NCBI GenBank assembly: GCA_036273715.1
Contig: DASUHB010000048.1
Span: 1 to 64,000 of the forward strand
Length of the DNA stretch: 64,000 nt
Origin: Gemmatimonadaceae bacterium
GTDB taxonomy: Bacteria; Gemmatimonadota; Gemmatimonadetes; Gemmatimonadales; Gemmatimonadaceae
Reading direction: 5' to 3'
Part shown: positions 9,144-16,355 of the stretch, one piece after another
Numbering within the stretch: position 1 is the first letter of the stretch
Layout: each line of letters opens with the position of its first letter
Made by a program: the position numbers and the translations under genes
Notes under the pieces: model-generated
Told to the model about the DNA's origin: nothing
Seen by the model: the letters and a program-made list of their open reading frames with translations, nothing else
Databases searched by the model: none

Positions 9144-9880
9144 TGGGCGAGCGTCGCTACTCCTGTCGTCGGGCCGGGCGCGGAGTCATCGCGCAGTACG
9201 TAGCCGGACCCGCGAACGGTATGAATGAGTGGGTGCTCGCGATTCTCTTCGAGCTTCTTTCGCAGGTAGTTGATGTAGACGTCGACGACGTTGGTCAGCG
9301 GGTCGACCTGCTGACGCCACACGTGCTCGCTGATCATCTGGCGCGAAACCGTGCGGCCCATGTTGCGCATGAGGTACTCGAGGAGCGCGTACTCCTTCTG
9401 CGTGAGCTCGATCTCCTTGCCGCCGCGTTCGACGCGACGCGAGATCGGGTCGAGCGACAGATCTCGCACGCGCATGACGGCGCTTCCCGCGGTGAGGCTC
9501 GAACGGCGCAGCAGTGCTTTGACGCGTGCGAGGAGCTCGGCGAACTCGAACGGTTTGGGCAGATAGTCGTCGGCGCCGGCGTCCAAACCGCTCACTTTGT
9601 CGGAGACTGATGTCCGCGCGGTGAGCATGAGCATGGGAGCGCGGAAACCTCTCGCTCTCAACTCCCGCGCAACCTCAACGCCGTTCTTGCGAGGGAGCCC
9701 GATGTCGAGAATCACCAGATCCGGCGAATGGTCCAAGGCTTCGAGCAACCCGGCCTCGCCGTCTTGCGCGCTCCGAACCTGGAATCCTTCGCCACTCAGG
9801 ATGCGTTGGAGTACCGATAGCAGGTCGCGATCGTCCTCGACGACGAGAACCGACGGAGCTCCATCCGTGTGCTCTGCCAT
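9140..9880 (-). CDS. OmpR/PhoB-family response regulator (orphan)
   Basis: A 246-residue DNA-binding regulator. The receiver domain (about 9-125) has the acidic pair EDD at 15-17, the phospho-acceptor Asp at 59 in LVILDIGLP, the Thr in LMLTARTS and the Lys in LPKPFEF. A winged-helix output domain (about 140-235) contains LTQKEYALLEYLMRN and VDVYINYLRKKLEENREHP, typical of the OmpR class. The end (HTVRGSGYVLRDD) is standard. No histidine kinase adjoins it. The next gene in the transcript is the thioredoxin-like gene. No Shine-Dalgarno precedes the ATG, and the predicted promoter places the transcript start almost at the ATG, so a leaderless message is likely. Confidence 0.92.
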   Translation of the reverse strand: MAEHTDGAPSVLVVEDDRDLLSVLQRILSGEGFQVRSAQDGEAGLLEALDHSPDLVILDIGLPRKNGVEVARELRARGFRAPMLMLTARTSVSDKVSGLDAGADDYLPKPFEFAELLARVKALLRRSSLTAGSAVMRVRDLSLDPISRRVERGGKEIELTQKEYALLEYLMRNMGRTVSRQMISEHVWRQQVDPLTNVVDVYINYLRKKLEENREHPLIHTVRGSGYVLRDDSAPGPTTGVATLAQ

Positions 9881-9888
9881 AGTGCTTA

Positions 9889-9917
9889 CATATAGCTTCG
9901 CGCCAACCCAAAGCCAA
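9889..9917 (-). promoter_or_regulatory. Sigma70-like promoter for the response-regulator gene
   Basis: On the minus strand TTGGCT (9912-9917) and TATATG (9889-9894) are separated by exactly 17 bases. Each box matches four of six consensus bases. The expected start point is near 9882, only about two bases ahead of the ATG at 9880. Inference from motif spacing only. Confidence 0.45.
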
Positions 9918-10263
9918 GCTTGAACGGCGAGGTCCGTCGACTATTCTTCTGGCCGCGCGGGTGTGACGTGCCGCACATCACCGAGCGGGACAAGTCGCGA
10001 GTTTGCGTTCGCGTTCCGCCGCATCCGTCGCGATCCGCAACACCGATGTCGTTCGATCGAAACAAAGGATCGTTGGGTGCACGTTACGTGAGAGTGCGTT
10101 TCTCCCTCGGAACTTTCGTACGCGCACTGTGTTGGATCGTAGGACAAGGGTCGTCTGAAGAACGGCCCCGCTCTTGCTTTACCGTAGTTACCGAGTCGTC
10201 GAGATGCGGGTGTATCGGTGCGTTGGCGCATCCACTCAGGGTCTCGCGCTCACTGGAGGGACG
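9918..10263. other. Intergenic stretch, no gene recognised
   Basis: Lies between the divergent response-regulator gene and the hypothetical gene at 10264. Open frames here are short and have unbiased codon usage. No RNA gene or convincing promoter for the plus-strand gene was recognised. Confidence 0.5.
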
Positions 10264-10803
10264 ATGGACTTCCTCGTGATGCTCGAGGAATGCTCCGACT
10301 CGACGGCCGTGTTGGCGCGAGTGGATTCAGTGCCGGCGCAAATGACGCCAGAGCGCCGGCAGCGCGATGTGGTGACGTTATATGGCACCCCGCGCACGGA
10401 ATCGCTTGCGCTCGCAATCGCGGCGGCGATGGAGAGTCGTCGGACGACAGACGATGATTCGGGAGCGTTCCGCCACCTCGGGGTGTGGCCCGAGCGTGGT
10501 GCTGTGGGAGACACAGCATGGCGCGATGAGACGACCGGCGAGCTCGTCACGCGAGATCTGAACATTCCGCTCGATGTGCTGCGTGGCATTGCGCACCAGG
10601 TGCTGGGGCAATGCGGATCGGCGCTGCAGCGTCTCGTCGCCGGACTGTCCATGCCGGATTGGCCTGAAGGAGCGTGGCGCGCGATCAGTATCACGCTCGA
10701 ACCGGTCGCCGAGCCGGCGCGAGGCGCGCTGAACAAGATTGACGAGCTGCTCGATGTGTTCCGCGAGTCGGATGGACTAACCTACGAGTACGAGGGCGAC
10801 TAA
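10264..10803 (+). CDS. Hypothetical cytoplasmic protein
   Basis: A 179-residue protein not recognised. The ATG at 10264 is chosen over upstream starts because GGAGGG (10255-10260) sits in ideal position. The N-terminus is MDFLVMLEECSDSTAVLARV. There is no signal peptide or membrane span. The protein is acidic, with no Cys/His metal pattern. The C-terminal ALNKIDELLDVFRESDGL suggests a final amphipathic helix. The codon pair TTA-TAT (at about 10379) is one of very few TTA codons in the window outside a GTTAG context. A strong terminator-like hairpin follows, so it is probably transcribed alone. Confidence 0.65.
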   Translation: MDFLVMLEECSDSTAVLARVDSVPAQMTPERRQRDVVTLYGTPRTESLALAIAAAMESRRTTDDDSGAFRHLGVWPERGAVGDTAWRDETTGELVTRDLNIPLDVLRGIAHQVLGQCGSALQRLVAGLSMPDWPEGAWRAISITLEPVAEPARGALNKIDELLDVFRESDGLTYEYEGD

Positions 10804-10846
10804 CGCACCGTTTCCTGTCAGACCAAACTGCCGCCGTGTGCGGCGC

Positions 10847-10883
10847 GGGGTCGTCCAGTGCATGGACGACCCCGTCGTATTTT
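10847..10883 (+). terminator. Terminator hairpin after the hypothetical gene
   Basis: A perfect 10-pair stem, GGGGTCGTCC at 10847-10856 with GGACGACCCC at 10864-10873 and a seven-base loop, is followed by GTCGTATTTT. It begins 44 bases after the stop at 10803. The T-tract is short, so efficiency is uncertain. Confidence 0.65.
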
Positions 10884-10961
10884 CGGGTTGGATCACGGCC
10901 TGAGCTCCTATTCTCTTGACGAGAGACGTCGCGCGCGGCAGGGTAGGGCTGGAGGCGAACC

Positions 10962-11222
10962 ATGACGAGTTCACCGGGGCGCCGGCCCGCCCGCCGTTCA
11001 TCCGGGGTCGAGCGTCTCTTCGAGGATGATGCCGGCCGGCTGTGGAGCGCCGGCCGCACCTTCACGCCGCAGGGCGGCGAGGCGGTGCAGTTCACCTGCA
11101 TCGGGAACTCCCGAGAGTCGCCGCGCGCCATCGCCTCTCCAGCCGACTTTCACCTCGTCGACGCGACCGTCGACGAGCTCCGCGCTCTTCTCAGTCGGGC
11201 CCCTCGCATCGGGGTTCTCTAG
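10962..11222 (+). CDS. Small hypothetical protein
   Basis: An 86-residue protein with a clear ribosome site (GGAGG about seven bases before the ATG). The N-terminus is Arg/Ser-rich (MTSSPGRRPARRSSGVERLF). The remainder, including LWSAGRTFTPQGGEAVQFTC and LVDATVDELRALLSRAP, looks like a compact alpha/beta domain. No family is recognised. It lies between a terminator-like hairpin and the EF-G-like gene, so it is probably monocistronic. Confidence 0.6.
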   Translation: MTSSPGRRPARRSSGVERLFEDDAGRLWSAGRTFTPQGGEAVQFTCIGNSRESPRAIASPADFHLVDATVDELRALLSRAPRIGVL

Positions 11223-11537
11223 CAACTTCCCCGACGCGCGGCCAATGCGGTTCTGCGTGCTGTTCTCCGTTCAATCCGTATTACCAAAGCGAGAAAGCCG
11301 ACCACGGACGAGTCGCAGGGTGCCTCACATTGCCCGGGTTGCGACCAATGAGTCCTCAGCGCGATACCGGACCAAACTGTACTTCTACGAAACGTCGGGC
11401 TCCCTTGCTCCGCCCCCGGACCGTGGGCTAGCATAGCGAAGAGGAGGGATCGCGACCGGGTGACCCGGCGCGCAGAACCAAGGCCGTGGCCGGCGTCGCC
11501 GGTGCGGTGAGGAGACCGACAGCGGAGGGAGCCTACC
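11223..11537. other. Intergenic stretch upstream of the EF-G-like gene
   Basis: About 315 bases without a supported gene. Open frames on both strands are short and overlap each other. No recognised RNA or clear promoter; the strong ribosome site of the next gene (GGAGGG at 11524-11529) is at its end. Confidence 0.5.
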
Positions 11538-13643
11538 ATGCGGGAGTACAGCAGCTCGGAGATCCGCAATGTGGCGGTCGTTGGGCACGGAGCGAGCGGG
11601 AAGACCACGTTGGTCGACGCGCTCGCTTTTGTTTCTGGATCCACCAAGCGTCACGGATCGGTGCGGGATGGTACGGCGCTCACGGATTTCGCTCCCGAAG
11701 AGATCGAGCGAAAATATTCGATCAACCTGGGCTGTGCGTACGCCGAGTGGATGGACGCCAAGGTCAACCTGATCGATGCGCCGGGTTACCTGGATTTTCA
11801 GGGCGATGCGATCTCGGCGCTCGCCGCGGCGGACGGCGCGCTGGTGGTGGTGAGCGCAACGGCAGGCGTCGAGGTCGGCACGGAAAAAATGTTCCGTGAG
11901 GCGGTTCAACGCAAAGATCCGATCTTGTTCGTCGTCTCGCTGCTCGACAAGGAGAACGCCAGCTTCGACCGCGTGTACGACGCGATCAAGACGCGCCTAA
12001 CGAACAAAGTGATTCCCGTCGAGATCCCGGTCGGTGAAGGTCCGGGCTTCAACGGCATCATCAATCTGTTCTCGCGCAAGCTGCACAGCTACAAAAAGGG
12101 CACGAAGTCCGGCGAGTACGACGAGATGGACGTGCCGGAAGACCATCGCGCCCAGTTCGACCGCTACTACCAGGATTTGATCGAGACGATCGCGGCCACG
12201 GACGACTCGATGCTCGAGCGGTATCTCGAGGGCACGGAGATCACCCGCGACGAAGCGATCGCTGCGATGAAGGAAGGGATGAAACAGGGCGAGCTGTTTC
12301 CCCTGTTCTGCGTCTCCGCCGAGCTGACCTACGGAACTCGCGCGCTGCTCACCAAAGTCGTCGAGCTCATGCCGTCAGCCTACGAGATGGAAGAGCTGCA
12401 CGCGTTCACGGGAGCGGTGGGCGATCGCACGATGGAGATTCACGCCCGCGACGACCAGCCCTTCACAGCAACGGTTTTCAAGACGCTCACCGAGCCGCAT
12501 GTGGGCGATGTGTCGTTTTTCCGCATCTTCTCGGGGATGGTCGCGAACGGCCAGGAAGTCTACAACGCGAGCCGCAACATCTCGGAGAAGCTCGGACACC
12601 TGAGCGTCTCGCAGGGCAAGGACCGGACGGAGGTGCCGCGTCTGCACGCCGGAGACATCGGGTGCGTGGCCAAGCTCAAGAACACGCACACGAACGACAC
12701 GTTGTCGACACGCGAGCAGCCGATCCGCTTGCCCGACATCCGGATTCCCGAACCGTTAGTCACGTTCGCCGTGCACGCGAGCACGCGCGGCGACGAAGAG
12801 AAGGTGCAGCAAGGTCTCCATCGCCTGCACGATGAAGACCCGACATTCGCCACCCACTACGATCCGGAGACGCACGAAACGATCGTCTCCGGCGTGGGCG
12901 AACGCCACCTCGAAGTGTCCATGGCGAAGCTCAAGCGGAAGTTCGGCGTCACCGCCGAGCTTACCAAGCCGCGCATCGCATATCGCGAGACGCTGAAGGG
13001 GAAAGGCGAAGGGCAGGGGCGGCACAAGAAGCAGACGGGCGGGCGCGGCCAATTCGGAGACTGCTGGGTGCGTCTCATGCCGCTGCCGCGCGGCGAAGGC
13101 TACGTGTTCGATGACCAGATCGTCGGCGGCGCCATTCCGTCCAAATTCATTCCGGCCGTCGACAAAGGCATTCAGGAGGCTGCCGCGCGCGGGGTGCTCG
13201 CCGGTTATCCGATGGTCGACTTCAAGGTGGAATGCTTCGACGGGTCGTACCATTCGGTCGATTCGAACGAAATGTCGTTCAAGATGGCGGGCATTCTCGC
13301 GTTTCGCGTCGTTGCGCCGAAGTGCAAGCCGGTGTTGCTCGAGCCGCTGGACGAGCTCGAAATCCGTACGCCGGACAAGTACCTGGGCGACGTGATGGGC
13401 GATGTGTCGGCGCGCCGCGGCCAGATCCTCGGCTCGCAGCCGGCGCCGGACGGGTTAGGCACGATCGTGAAGGCGGTGGTGCCGCAGGCCGAAATGCATC
13501 TCTACGCGACACACCTCAACTCGATGACGCACGGCTATGCGACGTTCACCCGTCGCTTCCGCGGCTACGAGGAGGTTCCGGGCGAGGCGGCGCAGAAGGT
13601 CATTGCCGACGCCGCCAAGCCGGAGGAGCTGGTGGAAGCGTAA
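11538..13643 (+). CDS. EF-G-like translational GTPase (divergent paralogue)
   Basis: A 701-residue protein with the five-domain EF-G layout: G domain to about 270, domain II (FTATVFKTLTEPHVGDVSFF), III, IV with QTGGRGQFGDCWVRLMPLP, and V (LGDVMGDVSARRGQI). The G domain departs from canonical EF-G. G1 is GHGASGKTT, G3 is DAPGYLDF with Tyr in place of the catalytic His of DTPGH, and the guanine-recognition motif NKxD reads SLLD in VVSLLDKENASF. It therefore belongs to the EF-G2/EF-G-like group and not to the main translocase, which should be encoded elsewhere. GGAGGG nine bases upstream supports the start. The stop codon lies inside a long inverted repeat shared with the convergent aminomutase gene. 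Confidence 0.88.
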   Translation: MREYSSSEIRNVAVVGHGASGKTTLVDALAFVSGSTKRHGSVRDGTALTDFAPEEIERKYSINLGCAYAEWMDAKVNLIDAPGYLDFQGDAISALAAADGALVVVSATAGVEVGTEKMFREAVQRKDPILFVVSLLDKENASFDRVYDAIKTRLTNKVIPVEIPVGEGPGFNGIINLFSRKLHSYKKGTKSGEYDEMDVPEDHRAQFDRYYQDLIETIAATDDSMLERYLEGTEITRDEAIAAMKEGMKQGELFPLFCVSAELTYGTRALLTKVVELMPSAYEMEELHAFTGAVGDRTMEIHARDDQPFTATVFKTLTEPHVGDVSFFRIFSGMVANGQEVYNASRNISEKLGHLSVSQGKDRTEVPRLHAGDIGCVAKLKNTHTNDTLSTREQPIRLPDIRIPEPLVTFAVHASTRGDEEKVQQGLHRLHDEDPTFATHYDPETHETIVSGVGERHLEVSMAKLKRKFGVTAELTKPRIAYRETLKGKGEGQGRHKKQTGGRGQFGDCWVRLMPLPRGEGYVFDDQIVGGAIPSKFIPAVDKGIQEAAARGVLAGYPMVDFKVECFDGSYHSVDSNEMSFKMAGILAFRVVAPKCKPVLLEPLDELEIRTPDKYLGDVMGDVSARRGQILGSQPAPDGLGTIVKAVVPQAEMHLYATHLNSMTHGYATFTRRFRGYEEVPGEAAQKVIADAAKPEELVEA

Positions 13644-13666
13644 GGCGCGGCAGCCGCGCCTTACGC
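13638..13666. terminator. Perfect 14-bp inverted repeat between convergent genes
   Basis: GCGTAAGGCGCGGC (13638-13651) and its exact complement (13653-13666) surround one base. The left arm contains the TAA stop of the EF-G-like gene. The right arm ends seven bases before the stop of the convergent aminomutase gene. There is no T-tract, so it may act as a bidirectional, Rho-assisted terminator or a 3'-end stabiliser. Confidence 0.55.
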
Positions 13667-13672
13667 AATGGG

Positions 13673-14845
13673 TCATCCGTTGGCAGACTTCCTGCGACGC
13701 GCCGCCTGCTTCCGGCGCGGCGTTTTGCCGATCTCGATCGGTACGATGTCGGGCGAATCGGCGTCCGACGCGCACGCGGCCGCCGGAACCGGAAGATGCG
13801 GCTGCTTGTACACGAACCGCTTGCCCTCGTAATTCCGGAATACGACTTCGTCGTCCGTGATCTCTTCGACGTATTCGGGGAGCAGCGGCACTTTGCCGCC
13901 GCCGCCGGGCGAGTCGATCACGAAGTGCGGCACCGCCAACCCGGACGTCCATCCGCGCAGGGCGCGCACGATCTCCAGTCCTTTCTGCACGGTCGTGCGG
14001 AAATGTTCGCCGCCCGCCACCTGATCGGCCATGTAGATGTAGTACGGCCGCACGCGCGCCTTGAGCAGGCGCTGCATCAGCTCTTTCATCACGGCCACAT
14101 CATCGTTCACGCCGCGCAGCAGCACGGTCTGGCAGCCTAACGGAACGCCGGCGTCCGCCAGGCGGCCCAGGGCCTCGACCACCTTCGGCGTCAATTCACG
14201 CGGGTGGTTGAAGTGCGTGTTCATGTAAACCGGGTGGTACTTCTTCACCATCTCGCAGAATTCCGGCGTGATGCGCTCCGGCAGGTGCGACGTGACGCGG
14301 CTCCCGATGCGGATGATCTCCACGTGCGGAATGGCGCGGAGATTCTGCATCAGGTATTCGAGCCGGCGGTCCGAGAGCATCATCGGATCGCCGCCGCTCA
14401 TCACGATGTCGCGAATCTCGGGATGCGCCCGGATGTACGCGAACGCCGACTCGTACTGATTGAGCGGAATCTTTTCCGGGTCGCCGACCTTGCGGCGGCG
14501 CGTGCAGAACCGGCAGTACGACGCACACACCGGACTGACGAGGAAGAGGACGCGATCGGGATAGCGGTGCGTAATGTTAGGCACCGGCGAATCGGCATCT
14601 TCGTCGAGCGAATCGATAATGCCATCGTGGACCTCGAGCTCCTGCACCGTCGGAACGTACTGGTTCCACATCGGATCGCCGACGGCAGTGATCTGCTCGA
14701 GCGCGGCCGGCGTGATGCGCATCTGGAAGTTGTCGAAGGCCGGTTTGAGCGCCTCTACGTCAATGACGTCACGACCGAACCGGTCGGCCAAATGCTCCAG
14801 GGTGGCGATGCTGTCTTCCTTCAGGATGCGTTGCCACTCACTCAT
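13673..14845 (-). CDS. kamA: Lysine 2,3-aminomutase family radical SAM enzyme
   Basis: A 390-residue enzyme of the KamA/AblA/EpmB superfamily, which moves an amino group from C2 to C3 using SAM, a [4Fe-4S] cluster and PLP. The cluster motif CxxxCxxC is CASYCRFC near residue 108, inside the typical FLVSPVCASYCRFCTRRRK. MSGGDPMML and the PLP-lysine motif SPGGGGKVPLLP near 315 follow. The length is between EpmB (~340) and clostridial KamA (~415). A C-terminal basic tail (PRRKQAARRRKSANG) is unusual. No epmA, efp or ablB is adjacent. Instead two ATP-grasp genes lie upstream on the same strand, suggesting beta-lysine (or another beta-amino acid) for ligation rather than EF-P modification. The substrate is inferred. 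Confidence 0.88.
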   Translation of the reverse strand: MSEWQRILKEDSIATLEHLADRFGRDVIDVEALKPAFDNFQMRITPAALEQITAVGDPMWNQYVPTVQELEVHDGIIDSLDEDADSPVPNITHRYPDRVLFLVSPVCASYCRFCTRRRKVGDPEKIPLNQYESAFAYIRAHPEIRDIVMSGGDPMMLSDRRLEYLMQNLRAIPHVEIIRIGSRVTSHLPERITPEFCEMVKKYHPVYMNTHFNHPRELTPKVVEALGRLADAGVPLGCQTVLLRGVNDDVAVMKELMQRLLKARVRPYYIYMADQVAGGEHFRTTVQKGLEIVRALRGWTSGLAVPHFVIDSPGGGGKVPLLPEYVEEITDDEVVFRNYEGKRFVYKQPHLPVPAAACASDADSPDIVPIEIGKTPRRKQAARRRKSANG

Positions 14846-15103
14846 GGTGATTGGGCTCCCCGCCTGATAGGCGAGCGTGTGATGATCGTGGTGTTACGTC
14901 GGGGTCGATGAAAGACGGGACCTGCTGGCGCACGCTGGGTGAAGCCTTCGATCGACCTCGGGGAGGGAGGACGCGTCGGGACCGGACGATGGCTCGGGGC
15001 GTCGCACCTGCGACGGGCAGCCGGGACGGGCGACGGCGCTGTGGGAATGTTGGCGACTCGGACTCCGGGGTGAAGGCGCCGAGGAGCGAGTCGTGAGGGG
15101 AGA

Positions 15104-15160
15104 GGACTCGATGCCTGATGCGCGACTGGCGAATGACGCCGAGCCGCGTGCATCGAGTCC
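15104..15160 (-). repeat. Inverted repeat with internal hairpin in a 341-base gene gap
   Basis: GGACTCGATGC at 15104-15114 pairs perfectly with GCATCGAGTCC at 15150-15160. The 35-base loop holds a further GGCG/CGCC hairpin (15128-15140). The structure begins about 27 bases after the stop of the ATP-grasp gene at 15187 and about 260 bases ahead of the aminomutase start. The rest of the gap (14846-15186) contains no supported gene. It may be a 3' structure, an attenuator or a structured leader; I do not recognise a known riboswitch in it. Confidence 0.45.
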
Positions 15161-15186
15161 CATCTACCTCGGGGAACGTCCATGGA

Positions 15187-16251
15187 TCAGCGTTGACCAA
15201 CGGCGACGAGCTGCAGCGCCGCGGCGTCGCTGACCTCCGGCATCACGCCGGACAAGCGTTGGGCCAATGCCCAACGATCGTCGCCGTTCAACACGTGGCG
15301 CGTCATCGCGTCGTCGCAGACTGTGCGGATGAGCGCGGCGTAGTCGAGGCCGGCGGCGGCCGCCATGCGCGCGAGTCCGGCATCGGCCGCGATGTCGGGA
15401 TTCGCGTTCACTTCGAGAATCCACGGCTGTCCCTCGTGATCGATGCGCATGTCGACGCGGCCGTAGCCGGTGCCGCCGACAAGTCGCCACGCATCGAGCG
15501 CGACCTCCTTGACCTTGTCGCTGATCGCTTCCGAGAGATCCGCCGGACAGGTGGGCACGGCGCCGACATCTTCATCGCTGCCGGCGACCCACTTCGATCG
15601 ATACGAAACGATCCGCCACATCCGCTTCGGCAGTCCGTCGAAGCGGATCTCGGAGAGCGGAAGCACGGTATTGCCGACGATGCCGACGTTGACTTCGCGA
15701 CCGTCGATGTACCGTTGGACGAGCACTTCGTCCCAGCCTTCGTGCATCGCCTCGACGCGCGCGGCGAGCGCACGATTGGTGCGAACGACCGAGCGCTGCT
15801 CGACGCCGACCGATGCGTCTTCTGCGGCGGGCTTGCAGATGGCTGGAAACCCGACAGCGGGGACGGGCGCGCCGCGATGCACCACGGCGAACGCAGGCAC
15901 GGGCAATCCGGCCCGCTCGAGGAACGCGTTGACGACGTGCTTACGCAGACACAGGCTGGCGGTCCACGACGAGCAACCGGTGAACGGCACGGCCAACACT
16001 TCGAGCGCCGAGATGACGGCCGGCTCGAGTGCGGCGACGCCGTCGAGTCCTTCGCACATGTTGAACACGAGGTCGAACTTGCCACGCCGCATGCGTTCGA
16101 CCCAACGTCCGTCCGGTTGGGCAGGGAATCGCGTGACCTGATGGCCGTCGGCGACGAGCACGGCCTCGATCGACTCGAGTGTCTCGAGTATCGCGAGGTC
16201 CGCCGACTTACCGAGCGCCGATGCTCCATCGAATAGCAGGGCGATCTTCAT
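15187..16251 (-). CDS. ATP-grasp ligase, D-Ala-D-Ala-ligase-like (first of two)
   Basis: A 354-residue protein from an ATG at 16251 with GGAGGAGCGC directly upstream; longer upstream readings are Arg-rich noise. The N-terminal domain MKIALLFDGASALGKSADL resembles the Ddl fold. The ATP-grasp core shows PAICKPAAEDASVGV (nucleotide-binding Lys) near 145, VLVQRYIDGREVNVGIVGN near 190, and the Mg-binding strand YGRVDMRIDHEG with WILEVNANPDI near 280-300. These are the ligase motifs of DD-ligases, which join a carboxylate to an amine via an acyl phosphate. The specificity loop differs from true Ddl. It has a sister gene directly upstream and the aminomutase downstream, so a small-peptide or beta-amino-acid ligase is more likely than wall D-Ala-D-Ala synthesis. 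Confidence 0.85.
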   Translation of the reverse strand: MKIALLFDGASALGKSADLAILETLESIEAVLVADGHQVTRFPAQPDGRWVERMRRGKFDLVFNMCEGLDGVAALEPAVISALEVLAVPFTGCSSWTASLCLRKHVVNAFLERAGLPVPAFAVVHRGAPVPAVGFPAICKPAAEDASVGVEQRSVVRTNRALAARVEAMHEGWDEVLVQRYIDGREVNVGIVGNTVLPLSEIRFDGLPKRMWRIVSYRSKWVAGSDEDVGAVPTCPADLSEAISDKVKEVALDAWRLVGGTGYGRVDMRIDHEGQPWILEVNANPDIAADAGLARMAAAAGLDYAALIRTVCDDAMTRHVLNGDDRWALAQRLSGVMPEVSDAAALQLVAVGQR

Positions 16252-16355
16252 GCGCTCCTCCAACTCGTGATGAGCCTCTGTCGGCGAGATGCACTGGAAC
16301 AGGCGCGTCGATATGACGCGCGAGCTCCGCAAACGGCGCGACCTCGCATGCGACC

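Noticed and set aside
10916-10949. TTGACG with TAGGGCT as a promoter for the gene at 10962
   Set aside because: Spacing is about 22 bases and the -10 is poor.
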